Source: Halegenticoccus soli (GTDB taxonomy: Archaea; Halobacteriota; Halobacteria; Halobacteriales; Haloferacaceae). From it: a DNA stretch of 64,000 nt. The translations under genes were made by a program, and so were the position numbers. The notes under the pieces were generated by a model. That model was not told where the DNA came from. It ran no database searches and was given only the letters and a program-made list of their open reading frames with translations. This document shows positions 1-8,265 of the stretch, piece by piece. Where the stretch lies: the NCBI RefSeq assembly GCF_002844195.1, contig NZ_PEND01000003.1:124001-188000 (forward strand), given 5' to 3'. Position 1 is the first letter of the stretch; each line of letters begins with the position of its first letter.

Positions 1-1004
1 TGGTCGGTATGCCCCTCCGAACCGTATAGCTGCGCGCTGTTGCCCTGGTACTTCCGGAGCGCTATCTCGGGGTTTGACCCGGCGTTGCTTATGTGAATAA
101 CGTTGGCTCGTTCGCTAAGCGAGTCCTCGATGACGGGATAGGTCGCCGAGACGGCACCGCTCGTCTCGACGTGGACGTCGGCCCCCTCGCCGTCGGTCAC
201 GTCGTCGATGGTAGTCACGGGGTCGACATCGAGCGGATCGTACACGTGGTCGAAGCCGAGTCCGTGCGCGATTTCCCGGCGCTCGTCGGACGGTTCGAAC
301 GCGATGACCTTGCCCGCACCGGCGGCCCGCGAGACGTTCATTCCGGTGAGGCCGATTGGACCCACCCCGTGGTAGACGTGGTAGTCCCCGGGGAGGATAC
401 CTTCGGCTCTCCCGAACAGGCCGTAGTAGGAGATGGTGCTGGGTTCGATGGTTGCGGCCGCGCGGAACAGCCGATCCTCGTCGTCGTACTGCCGAGCCAG
501 GTCGGAGACGTCCCAGACGATCTTCTCCGGGACGGCGACGTACTCGGCGAACGCGCCGTCGATGGTGAATCCAAGTTGCTCGAAGTTCTCGCAGTGACCG
601 TGGAACCCCTGTCGGCACATCTGACACCGCCCGCAGTAGTCCGTCACCTCCGCTGTCACCAGGTCGCCCACCTCGAACAGGCTAGTGTCTGAACCGGTCT
701 CGACCACCTCTCCGGCGAACTCGTGACCCGTCACGTTCGGCAACTGCGTGTACGCTGAGTAGTGCATGTATCCCTCGTCGTCCGTCTCGATCATCGAGAC
801 GTCGCTACCGCAGATCCCCGCGTACCGGACTCGAATTAGCACCTCGTCGGTGGCGGGTTCGGGACGCTCGCGTTCTTCGACGCGCAGTTCGGGGTGCTGC
901 CACACCTGACCGCTGTTCATCGCGCGACGTCGTTCCCGCTCGTCGTCGCTCAGGTCGTAGTCTGCACGCGGATTCCACTCCGCATCAAGCACGAGTGCTC
1001 GCAT
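1..1004 (-). CDS. Zinc-dependent MDR dehydrogenase, scyllo-inosose 3-dehydrogenase-like (partial)
   Basis: The frame is open from an ATG at 1004 to the window edge, giving the first ~334 residues of a medium-chain dehydrogenase. GICGSD (Cys65) and GHEFAG (~93-98) mark the catalytic zinc site, and Cys114, 117, 120 and 128 form the structural-zinc lobe. A glycine-rich stretch near VGPIGLTG marks the NAD(P)-binding fold. The N-terminus (MRALVLDAEWNPR, then an RRR-rich linker ending in VWQHPE) and the ETDDEGY motif resemble, from memory, the Thermotoga inositol enzyme that oxidises scyllo-inosose. The aldo/keto reductase follows on the same strand. Family is certain; the substrate is inferred. 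A decayed copy of its N-terminus lies near 5.87-6.06 kb. Confidence 0.85.
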   Translation of the reverse strand, partial: MRALVLDAEWNPRADYDLSDDERERRRAMNSGQVWQHPELRVEERERPEPATDEVLIRVRYAGICGSDVSMIETDDEGYMHYSAYTQLPNVTGHEFAGEVVETGSDTSLFEVGDLVTAEVTDYCGRCQMCRQGFHGHCENFEQLGFTIDGAFAEYVAVPEKIVWDVSDLARQYDDEDRLFRAAATIEPSTISYYGLFGRAEGILPGDYHVYHGVGPIGLTGMNVSRAAGAGKVIAFEPSDERREIAHGLGFDHVYDPLDVDPVTTIDDVTDGEGADVHVETSGAVSATYPVIEDSLSERANVIHISNAGSNPEIALRKYQGNSAQLYGSEGHTD

Positions 1005-1080
1005 GCGTGAACCGAACAGCCACTGTATAATAAGTGTAAGTGTCGAGCGGACCGTCCGACCCGCCGCTCCGCGTGATGGC

Positions 1081-1884
1081 TCACCAAGACATCCAGGACG
1101 GGTCCTCGCACCGGTGCGTTCGATCGATGGCGTCGATTCGTTTGACGTCCTCCGGGTTGAGTTCGAGCGCCTTCGCCCGGTAGTTGTCGCGAAGGTGATC
1201 GACCGAACTCGTTCGGGGAATCGCCGCGACGCCGTCTTTCGACAGGAGCCACGCGAGGCTGACGACGGCGGGCGAGATGTCGTGTTTCTCGGCGACCGCG
1301 AGCACGGCGTCTTGGTCGAACACCTCACCCTGCGCCAGCGGCGAGTATGCGACGAGCTGCGTCTCGGTGTCGCGCAGGTGTTCGCGTAGCTTCGTCTGTT
1401 GAAGCAGCGGATGCATCTCCACCTGGTTGGCGGCGATGGAGATGTCCACGAGGTCACGGGCCAGCGACAGGTCGTCCACGGTGTAGTTGCTGACGCCAAG
1501 GTTGGCGACGGCACCCGTCTCGACGTACTCTTCGAGGACGGGGAGGACGGTTTCGATCTCTTCCTGGTTTCGCGGCCAGTGGTGGTACACGAGGTCAATG
1601 CGGTCGAGCCCGAGGCGCTCGAGGCTCTCATCGATGGCCGTGCGCACGTACTCCGGCGTCTTCTCGGGTTCTTCGAAGTGGGCGACCTTCGTCGCAACGA
1701 AGAGGTCGTCGCGGTCGACGTCCGAGGCAGCGATGGCGTCGCCGACCTCCGACTCGTTCCCGTAGAGGCGGGCAGTGTCGATGTGTCTGTACCCAGTTTC
1801 GAGGGCCGTCTCGATGACGGCCGAACCCTCGTCGCCGACGAGGCTGTACGTTCCGAAGCCGAGTTCCGTCTCTGAATCGAACAC
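1081..1884 (-). CDS. Aldo/keto reductase (2,5-diketogluconate reductase type)
   Basis: A 267-residue NAD(P)H-dependent aldo/keto reductase of the ~270-residue prokaryotic type. The catalytic tetrad is visible: Asp36 in HIDTA, Tyr41, Lys66 in ATKV and His in YHHWP (~101-102). The C-terminus carries IPRTSS, the cofactor-phosphate loop. The frame is open much further upstream, but homology begins at FDSETELGFGTYS. A GTG at 1884 lies 27 bp downstream of a TATA-like GGATAAATG, so I chose that start (leaderless). It probably reduces a keto-sugar or aldehyde made by the neighbouring dehydrogenases. A degraded paralogue lies at ~3.68-3.92 kb. Confidence 0.88.
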   Translation of the reverse strand: MFDSETELGFGTYSLVGDEGSAVIETALETGYRHIDTARLYGNESEVGDAIAASDVDRDDLFVATKVAHFEEPEKTPEYVRTAIDESLERLGLDRIDLVYHHWPRNQEEIETVLPVLEEYVETGAVANLGVSNYTVDDLSLARDLVDISIAANQVEMHPLLQQTKLREHLRDTETQLVAYSPLAQGEVFDQDAVLAVAEKHDISPAVVSLAWLLSKDGVAAIPRTSSVDHLRDNYRAKALELNPEDVKRIDAIDRTHRCEDPSWMSW

Positions 1885-2315
1885 GAAACGAGATACTTGG
1901 GCATCGGATAAATGTGTGACGAACGCTACAGGGAAAGGAGTGCATCGTCGACACAGTACCGCTACGCCCGTCCCAAGACCGGACACCTTTTGATAGGTAT
2001 CATCGGTGCGTAGTGTTTGTAGTCGGTGAGTACGCTCTGTTTTCACGAAAACACTACGCCCCGTATGTTGAAAACCGGAGATTACGTACAGGAATAAAAT
2101 GGGGGCCTGGCCGTCGGTCGCCGGCACGACTCGCTCGGTTCGTCGCATCGGAAAGTATAACATGGGAACTGTCGAAACAGTAAATGATGCGCTTCGGTAA
2201 CACCGGGTGTGTTGTTCGTGTCCTGTCGAGCTCTATGCCGTCCGTTACCCAGCGACGCAGCGCGGACCCATTCCACTCGTAACACGAAACGAAGCGGACA
2301 GGAAATCCACAAACC
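1885..2315. other. Intergenic region between divergent genes
   Basis: About 430 bp separate the aldo/keto reductase (minus) from the dehydratase (plus). It holds the minus-strand TATA box at 1907-1915. No coding frame with homology was seen. AT-rich patches near 2093-2099 and 2155-2162 could be plus-strand promoter elements, but none sits at ideal distance from the ATG at 2316. Confidence 0.5.
1907..1915 (-). promoter_or_regulatory. TATA box of the aldo/keto reductase
   Basis: On the minus strand this reads CATTTATCC, centred 27 bp upstream of the GTG at 1884. That is the usual spacing for a leaderless haloarchaeal transcript, and it decides the start codon. Confidence 0.55.
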
Positions 2316-3551
2316 ATGTACGAAGACTTCGCGTCAACGCTTGCAGCGACGATGTGGGCCGATTTCGACGAGACGCCTCGCCGGGCGGACGGCCCGCTGG
2401 CAGAGATAACGGACCTCGGCACGGTCGTCGTCGACGGAAACTTTCCGTGGACCATCGTGACCGTAGAGACCAGCGAGGGGGTCACCGGTATCGGCGAGTG
2501 CTACCCCTCCCCGGGCGTCCACCAGATCATCACGGACTACCTCAGGCCGGTGCTGGTCGGAGAGAACCCCGCCGACGTCGAGCGGCTCTACAACCTGATG
2601 CGCGAGAGCCTCTCGGGTCGCGGGTCGCAGCAGGGGATCGGAACCATCGCGATCAGCGGCGTGGAGATCGCGCTGTGGGACGCGACGGGGAAGCTCCTCG
2701 GCCAGCCGGTGTACCAACTCCTCGGCGGAAAAATGCGCGAGGAAGTGACGGTGTACGCCGACTGCCACGCCGGGGAGGCGATGGTTGAGTCAGCCGAGGA
2801 GGGACAGGCGACCGAGACGTACGAGCCGGAGGCGTACGCCGCGGCCGCGCAGGCGGCCGTCGACGACGGCTTCGACATCGTGAAGTTCGACCTCGATGTC
2901 CCCTCGGGCCGGGAGTTCGACACGCTCTCTCGGCACTTCGATCCGCCCGAAATCAAGCACAAGCGACGGGTCGTCGAGGCCGTCACGGGCGAGGTCGGTC
3001 ACGACGCCGAGGTGGCGGTCGACCTCCACTGGAACTTTAGCCCGGAGACGGTCGAACGGCTATGCCGCGCGCTCGAACCGTACGATATCGCGTGGATCGA
3101 GGACCCGCTCCCGCCGGAAAACGGCGACGCGATACGGGAACTCAAGCGGCGCGTGAACGCGACCATCCTCACGGGTGAGAATCGGTACGGTCGCCACGGT
3201 TTCCGCGACCTCATTGAAGGGCAGGCCGTCGACTTCCTCGCGCCCGACGTGCCCAAGACGGGTGGTATCGCTGAGACCAAGAAGATCGCCGACATGGCTG
3301 AGGCCTACTACCAGGCGCTCGTCCCCCACAACATCGGCAGCCCGGTCGCGACCGCTGCGACCGCACACGTCGGCGCGACGGTTCCCAACTTCGTCGCGCT
3401 GGAGTATCACGCGCGCGAGGTGCCCTGGTGGGAGGACCTACTCGTGCGGGACGAGCCGTTCATCGAGAACGGTCGCATCCAGATCCCCGACGGGCCGGGG
3501 CTCGGGATCGAACTCGACTGGGACGTCGTCGAGGAGCACCAGAAGGAGTAA
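2316..3551 (+). CDS. Enolase-superfamily acid-sugar dehydratase (MR/MLE group)
   Basis: A 411-residue member of the mandelate racemase subgroup, which abstracts the alpha-proton of a sugar acid and eliminates water to a 2-keto-3-deoxy acid. Visible catalytic elements are VKFDLD (Lys180, Asp182), metal ligands Asp226 in VDLHWN, Glu252 in WIEDPLPPEN and Glu278 in TGENR, and His328 in VPHNIGSP. The Asp-x-His arrangement (226/228) resembles galactonate/gluconate dehydratases rather than the Lys-x-Lys mandelate racemase type. The acid-sugar substrate cannot be fixed from sequence. It is divergent from the aldo/keto reductase. Confidence 0.88.
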   Translation: MYEDFASTLAATMWADFDETPRRADGPLAEITDLGTVVVDGNFPWTIVTVETSEGVTGIGECYPSPGVHQIITDYLRPVLVGENPADVERLYNLMRESLSGRGSQQGIGTIAISGVEIALWDATGKLLGQPVYQLLGGKMREEVTVYADCHAGEAMVESAEEGQATETYEPEAYAAAAQAAVDDGFDIVKFDLDVPSGREFDTLSRHFDPPEIKHKRRVVEAVTGEVGHDAEVAVDLHWNFSPETVERLCRALEPYDIAWIEDPLPPENGDAIRELKRRVNATILTGENRYGRHGFRDLIEGQAVDFLAPDVPKTGGIAETKKIADMAEAYYQALVPHNIGSPVATAATAHVGATVPNFVALEYHAREVPWWEDLLVRDEPFIENGRIQIPDGPGLGIELDWDVVEEHQKE

Positions 3552-3679
3552 CCAACCCCCACGGCCCGTCGCTCGTATCGCTATCAGCGTCGGCACACGG
3601 TCGTACCCGCCCTCGGCTGTCCTCACCGCTTTCGACCGTTGTGGCCACGAACACCGTCCGAATCGTCTTCGGTACGACG

Positions 3680-3920
3680 ATGACGCTGCTTTCGCATCGA
3701 TTCGCTCGACGTCATCGACATCGAGTTCGAACTTGTGCGCTGAGGTTGTCCCGTATGATGCTCGCCCGTGCTCGTCCTTTGGGAGGAGCTACGCGAGGCT
3801 CATGGCGGCTTCGGAGACATCGTGTTTGCCAGCCATTGATTGCATCGACCTCGAATGCCTTCTGATTCGCGGCGATAGGCACGTCGACGAGGCTGCAAGC
3901 GAGCTTCGTCTCGTTGTCGA
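3680..3920 (-). pseudogene. Decayed aldo/keto reductase remnant
   Basis: No intact gene lies between 3552 and 4017, but the minus strand holds pieces of an aldo/keto reductase like the one at 1081-1884. One frame gives SLVDVPIAANQ against DLVDISIAANQ of the intact gene. A second frame gives GKHDVSEAAMSLA-stop-LLPKD against EKHDISPAVVSLAWLLSKD, where the tryptophan codon is TAG (3789-3791). It continues as HKFELDVDDVERIDA against KALELNPEDVKRIDA. Frame change, nonsense codon and deletions show it is dead. Confidence 0.75.
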
Positions 3921-4017
3921 ACGCAGTATCGACTGCGGGGTAACGGTTTAGCGTCTTCGGCGCTTCCCGACACGTCCGAGCGTTAGCGGAACCGACGGTC
4001 GCCGCGCTCGAGGGCTG

Positions 4018-4476
4018 TCAGTCCCGCCGGACGTATGTCACAGGACAGGGCGCGTTGAGAAGCACCTGCTGGACGTGGTTGCCGAAGATGGCCTTGCCAG
4101 CTGGTGACCGACCGGTCCCGCCGATGACGATGCGGTCGACGTCGAGGTCGTTCGCCACGCGAACGACCTCGGACTCGGGCTTCCCGATGACGCCCCGGAT
4201 CTCGTAAGCCACGTCCAACTCTTCGAATCGGCTCGCTGGCGTACTGATACTCGCATGGCGTGCCGCAAGTTCGTCCGGTGGGATGCTCCCGCCCGAGGAG
4301 TCGATCTGTGCGAGGAGATCTTCGTACTCGTCACGCGGAAACACGTGAAGAAGGTAGACTTCCGCGCCGGTCGGGACTGCGATGGCGAGTACTTCGTCGA
4401 GCAGTGCGTCGACGTGATCGCGGTCGTTTGGACCGATAACGAGCAGAATGCTGTTTATCGCTCGTGGCATAGTCAA
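4018..4476 (-). CDS. Universal stress protein (UspA family)
   Basis: A 152-residue single-domain Usp. It starts with a hydrophobic beta strand (INSILLVIGPNDRDH) and ends with the nucleotide-binding signature GGTGRSPAGKAIFGN followed by VLLNAPCPVTYVRRD, close to the canonical G-2x-G-9x-G-S/T pattern. Such proteins bind ATP or nucleotides and modulate stress or metabolic states in the cytoplasm. In haloarchaea they often sit beside transport and catabolic genes, so its place among sugar genes is not unusual. An ATG two codons downstream of the first is equally possible. Confidence 0.9.
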   Translation of the reverse strand: MTMPRAINSILLVIGPNDRDHVDALLDEVLAIAVPTGAEVYLLHVFPRDEYEDLLAQIDSSGGSIPPDELAARHASISTPASRFEELDVAYEIRGVIGKPESEVVRVANDLDVDRIVIGGTGRSPAGKAIFGNHVQQVLLNAPCPVTYVRRD

Positions 4477-4897
4477 CAGTTCAGATCACGGTCGTATATC
4501 GTTTGGGTTCTGGGATGGGAATTTTTAGTGTTCGTCAGAGAGGGGCACACGATGATGACTAATACGCAAAAGACGACTGCCGTGGGCGTCACTGCGGGGA
4601 GCACGTTCGACCTCGATATCGAGGAGGCGGTCTTCGAAGGTTGGACGTGACGACCCGTACGGTCGACGTCCTCGTCTACTGCCAGAATAAGGGTCGGCGG
4701 TGTGGGACGCTCGCTGTTCGTGTGGGCTGAAAGATGTCCACGTCGGAGTCGTTGAACGCGTCGGTCGGCAGCGCGCTGCCGGAGTCCGCCCTCTCCCGGG
4801 TCGGTAGAACCCTTCGGTCGATGGGGGGGACCGGTCGAGCGCTGTGTCAACCTATACTCCAGAAACTATTTTTCAATGGCTCGTGATGGTCGCTACC
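4477..4897. other. Intergenic region with a short unassigned ORF
   Basis: About 420 bp. A 31-codon frame at 4555-4650 (MMTNTQKTTAVGV to EAVFEGWT) is open but has no recognised family and may be chance or a remnant. The 3' part holds the promoter of the next gene (4866-4873). Confidence 0.4.
4866..4873 (+). promoter_or_regulatory. TATA box of the first IolE-like gene
   Basis: CTATTTTT is centred 28 bp upstream of the ATG at 4898. This supports a leaderless start there rather than at upstream in-frame codons. Confidence 0.5.
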
Positions 4898-5713
4898 ATG
4901 GGTACTGGATACACTACTATCATGTACGATGCCGAGGAGATCGAGGACGCGCTCGGGGATATCGCGGCCTGCCGCTACGATGGGGCCGAGATCAGCGTCG
5001 AAAAGATCCGTGCAGCCGGCCCGGAGAACGTCGGCCGGTGGCTCGACGACTACGATCTCGAATTCTACCTCGCGATGGGCGAGTGGATCGAGACGGAGGT
5101 GGCGGTTCAGCGGATGGTCGACGCCATGCCGATGGTGTCCGACCTCGGGGCCGAATTCGTCGGACTCTTACCCCCACAGCGCGGCCGACACGACGAGGCG
5201 ACAGTCGAGGACTGGCTGTCGCGGATCGGCGACGCGGCCGTCGACGCCGGGGTACGTCCCCTCATCCACCACCACGGCGCGACCGCCGTCGAGCAATCGG
5301 ACGAGATACGGCACTACCTCGACGCCGTCGACGGACTGGAGCTCATCTTCGACACTGCCCACTACTACCCGTACGGCGAACACTACCCCGAGGGGGACGT
5401 GACCGACGGCATCGAGCGGTTCGCCGACGACATCGCGTACGTCCACCTCAAAGACATCGACCCGGTCAAGGACTTCACGGCGAACCGCGACGCGCTGTCG
5501 AACGCCGACTTCCACCTCGACAACGTCATCAACTACTTCCGCTCGTTCACCGACCTCGGGCAGGGGATCCTCGACTTCGAGGGAGTCCACGACGCCCTGT
5601 CGGACGCCGGCTACGACGGACACTACACCATCGAGATCGAGAACCGGACCGAACGGCCGCTCGTCCACGCCAAACAGAACTACGACTTCTGGCGGGGGGT
5701 GCGCGGCGACTGA
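4898..5713 (+). CDS. Sugar isomerase/epimerase TIM-barrel protein, IolE-like (copy 1)
   Basis: A 271-residue xylose-isomerase-like TIM barrel. Metal/substrate motifs include PLIHHHGAT with a following Glu, FDTAHYYPYG and AYVHLKDIDP, and the C-terminal YTIEIENRT. This layout fits the family of inosose dehydratase (IolE), hydroxypyruvate isomerase and 5-keto-gluconate epimerases. The start at 4898 (MGTGYTTIMYDAEEI) aligns with the paralogue at 15949 (MGYGYAMLMYGPEDV) and follows a well-placed TATA box. The exact reaction is unknown; inosose or keto-sugar-acid dehydration or epimerisation is likely from the surrounding inositol-like genes. Confidence 0.85.
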   Translation: MGTGYTTIMYDAEEIEDALGDIAACRYDGAEISVEKIRAAGPENVGRWLDDYDLEFYLAMGEWIETEVAVQRMVDAMPMVSDLGAEFVGLLPPQRGRHDEATVEDWLSRIGDAAVDAGVRPLIHHHGATAVEQSDEIRHYLDAVDGLELIFDTAHYYPYGEHYPEGDVTDGIERFADDIAYVHLKDIDPVKDFTANRDALSNADFHLDNVINYFRSFTDLGQGILDFEGVHDALSDAGYDGHYTIEIENRTERPLVHAKQNYDFWRGVRGD

Positions 5714-6205
5714 CCCGGACCGCTCGGACGAACGGACTTCGAGGCCGGACTGCCCGTCTAGCGGGTCGTCGACGGTGTCGAACGGTGTGACGACAGCGGT
5801 TCGTGGATCCCGGTCTCTGCCACCGCTTACTCCTCAGCCCGGTTCTCTCAATCGAGAGCGACCGGGAGTCCCGGCCTTTAACAGCCCGAGGCGAGTAGAA
5901 TGACCAGTGAGTGTACCGAGGCCCTCGTCGCAATCGGTACAGAAGCTGTCGGTGACGACTGCCAGGACGTCGGGCGCTTCGTCTCGCGCTCGGCCGGCGT
6001 CGGTTCGTCGTTGAGACGTGGATTCCGCTCTGCATCGAGTTCCACGGTCCTCGTCGCTCGTATGACTACACAGTCGCGGTACCTGTCGTTGTATGGAGCA
6101 CCGGGAGTTCCCCACCTAGTCTCCAACTTCGTGACGTGTGCTGTCGAGAGAAGCGTGGACTAAAAAACACTGAACGTTTGACCGCTGGCGGACGAACCGA
6201 GCCGT
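5714..6205. other. Intergenic region containing a dehydrogenase remnant
   Basis: About 490 bp lie between two convergent genes. The only recognisable content is the dead dehydrogenase N-terminus near 5870-6065; nothing else was identified. Confidence 0.5.
5870..6065 (-). pseudogene. Remnant of a scyllo-inosose-dehydrogenase-like N-terminus
   Basis: Minus-strand translation gives VELDAERNPR, then PTPAERETKRP and SWQ. The intact gene at 1-1004 has LVLDAEWNPR, then DLSDDERERRR and VWQ. After a frame change the pattern TDCDEG...LGTLTGH resembles ETDDEGY...LPNVTGH. The nucleotide match around GATTCCnCTCnGCATC is also visible. No catalytic domain follows, so only a decayed N-terminal fragment survives. 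The alignment was made by eye. Confidence 0.6.
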
Positions 6206-7267
6206 TCAGGCAACACTGAACGTCTCGATCTGCGTCATGACCGAGTCCACGTTCCCTGCGTGAACGAACGTCGGGCCCGTCGGTGTGTGAGACGGAGTCA
6301 GGATGCCCCACGCTAACTTCGATGTGAGGTAGTGGGCCGCCAGGTAGCCCTGCAGTGCCGGCTGCTGGATGACCTGTGCCAAGTTGTGACCTTCTTGGAT
6401 CGCGGTAGCTTGAGTCTGAGAGATGTCGACCCCTGCATGGTACACCTTGCCCTGGAGTCCTTCGTTCTTGATGTAGTCTATCGCCGGATCTCCGGCGACC
6501 GGACCGAGTGTGAAGACGAGATTCACGTCGGGGTTGTTTGAGCGATGGCTGGCGAGCCGGCTGATCACGCCCGAAGGGTCGCCTGCTGGCACCTCGATCC
6601 AGTCGTGAGGGATGTTGTTGTTATTGAGGACTTCCTCGATCCCCCCCTGGCGGAGTTTGAGTGCCGAGTGGCCCGGATCTTGGTTGAGAATCACAGCCCC
6701 GCTCGGAGGGGAGCCGGTCTTCTCCTTGAACAGAGGAAGGGTCTGGGTCGCCAACTCGTTGCCGACGATGGCCTCTTTCTGACCGATGTAGCCGTGCCAA
6801 GGCATCGTCTTCTCGCCCGTCTCGGTGACGTTCGTGACAATGACGTAGATGCCCTCGTCGGCGGCACGCTGGAGTGCCTCTTGGAACAGCGGCGGGTCAG
6901 GCAACGTTACCGCGATACCGTCTACGCCGGCGTCGATGGCCGTTTCGATGTTGTTAACCTGTTGAGTGAAGTTCGACGACTCGTCCGGACCTTGGTAGGA
7001 CGCCTGCACGCCGAGCTGATCGACGGCCGTTTTCCAGCCATCATTCTGGGCCTCCCAGAACGGGTCCTGACCCGGGGCTCCGTGGGGGATGTACCGTATC
7101 TGGACGTTTTGCGTCTGATTGCTAGCGTCGGACCCATTCTCGTTACCGAGACCTTGGTCAGCACACCCGGCAAGGATGGCTACTCCGGCCGCGCCGGTCG
7201 CTGCTAGTGCCTGGCGCCGGGATATCTGTCCGTACTCGAAACTGTCAGGCATCTGCTTCGGGCTCAT
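6206..7267 (-). CDS. Sugar ABC transporter substrate-binding lipoprotein (RbsB-like)
   Basis: A 353-residue periplasmic-binding-protein-like receptor. The N-terminus carries a Tat motif (SRRQALAATG) ending in a lipobox (AILAGC), so it is exported folded and lipid-anchored. The mature part has type-I sugar-binding signatures: IETAIDAGVDGIAVTLPDP, then a Thr/Glu-containing strand, IVGNELATQ and NQDPGHSALKLRQGG. Ribose, xylose, galactose and inositol receptors share this fold, so the ligand is open; neighbours favour a polyol or pentose. It follows the ATPase gene by 231 bp and has an AT-rich element about 33 bp upstream of its ATG, so it may also be transcribed alone. Confidence 0.92.
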   Translation of the reverse strand: MSPKQMPDSFEYGQISRRQALAATGAAGVAILAGCADQGLGNENGSDASNQTQNVQIRYIPHGAPGQDPFWEAQNDGWKTAVDQLGVQASYQGPDESSNFTQQVNNIETAIDAGVDGIAVTLPDPPLFQEALQRAADEGIYVIVTNVTETGEKTMPWHGYIGQKEAIVGNELATQTLPLFKEKTGSPPSGAVILNQDPGHSALKLRQGGIEEVLNNNNIPHDWIEVPAGDPSGVISRLASHRSNNPDVNLVFTLGPVAGDPAIDYIKNEGLQGKVYHAGVDISQTQATAIQEGHNLAQVIQQPALQGYLAAHYLTSKLAWGILTPSHTPTGPTFVHAGNVDSVMTQIETFSVA

Positions 7268-7498
7268 GCACGTATGATATCAATGAACACGCGCACATAA
7301 GTATGTCGATTATTTCGTACAAATACAGGTCTACGCCGTCATCCACACGCCGTTCATCGCGACGACGGACGCAGCCGTCTCGGCTGCAATGCTGATGTCT
7401 CGTCGAACAGTTGCCGGCGAACACACCGTTGCAGGGAATCGCCGGTTGTCAATCGTTACGGCACCGCTGCGTGAACGGGTGAATCGCATTCCGACCGG

Positions 7499-8260
7499 TT
7501 ACGCGATTGTTCCCCCTCCGGCGACCGTCTTCATCTTATTGATCAGCTCCTTCGGACCCGCGATCTCCTCTTTCCTGAACTCGTCCATCGTCCGGCCCGC
7601 ATCGAGGAGGTGAATTCGGTCGGCGAGTTCGTAGGCGTTGAAAATGTTGTGCGAGATGTAGATGGTGCCGATCCCCTGCTCTTTCGTCCGTTCGACCGTC
7701 TCCAGGACTTTCTCGGATTCCTTCACCGAGAGGTTCCGGAGCGGTTCGTCGAGGATCAGTAGGTCCGCGTCGAAGTGCAGCGCCCGGCCGATCTTGATGC
7801 TCTGGGCCTCGCCGCCCGAAAGGTTCTCCGCTGGCAGGGTGGGGTCGTTCAACGACTCCAGACCGATCTCGTCTAGGACCTTCTTCGTTTCGTCGTACAT
7901 CAGGTCGAAGTCGAGTTTTCCGAAGCGGGTTGTCGGCTCCTTGCCGAGGAACAGGTTCCGCGCGACCGTCAGCGACGGGATCAGCTCCATGTCTTGGTAG
8001 ACGATGCTGAGACCCCGCTCCAAGGCTTCGTCGGGATTCTTGAACGTGACGCGCTCGCCCCTCCAATAGATCTCGCCCGAGTTGGGCTGGTGGTAGCCGA
8101 CGATGTTCTTGATGAGGGTGCTCTTGCCGGCGCCGTTGTCGCCGACGAGGGCGAGGACCTCTCCTTCGTTCACCTCCAGGGACACTCCCTTGAGCGCCTG
8201 GATGGAACCGAAACTCTTCTTGATGTCATTCAGCTGTAATAGTGGTGTACGTTCGCTCAT
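7499..8260 (-). CDS. Sugar ABC transporter ATP-binding protein (RbsA/FrcA-like, single domain)
   Basis: A 253-residue ABC ATPase with Walker A GDNGAGKST (~40-48), Q-loop in VYQDME, signature LSGGEAQ, Walker B LLILDEP and a switch His in YISHN. It is one nucleotide-binding domain, as in FrcA-type systems, not the doubled RbsA form. The residues after Walker B read LRNL where sugar ATPases usually have TAAL, a small oddity. The ATG at 8260 lies just after the permease stop, indicating one transcript with the permease and probably the receptor. Confidence 0.93.
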   Translation of the reverse strand: MSERTPLLQLNDIKKSFGSIQALKGVSLEVNEGEVLALVGDNGAGKSTLIKNIVGYHQPNSGEIYWRGERVTFKNPDEALERGLSIVYQDMELIPSLTVARNLFLGKEPTTRFGKLDFDLMYDETKKVLDEIGLESLNDPTLPAENLSGGEAQSIKIGRALHFDADLLILDEPLRNLSVKESEKVLETVERTKEQGIGTIYISHNIFNAYELADRIHLLDAGRTMDEFRKEEIAGPKELINKMKTVAGGGTIA

Positions 8261-8265
8261 TGAGA

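Noticed and set aside
1399-1875. Long plus-strand frames opposite the aldo/keto reductase
   Set aside because: They are antisense shadows created by GC-rich codon bias; the opposite strand encodes a complete conserved enzyme.
4555-4650. 31-codon ORF with two ATGs
   Set aside because: No family, no conserved context and no TATA at proper distance; mentioned only within the intergenic entry.
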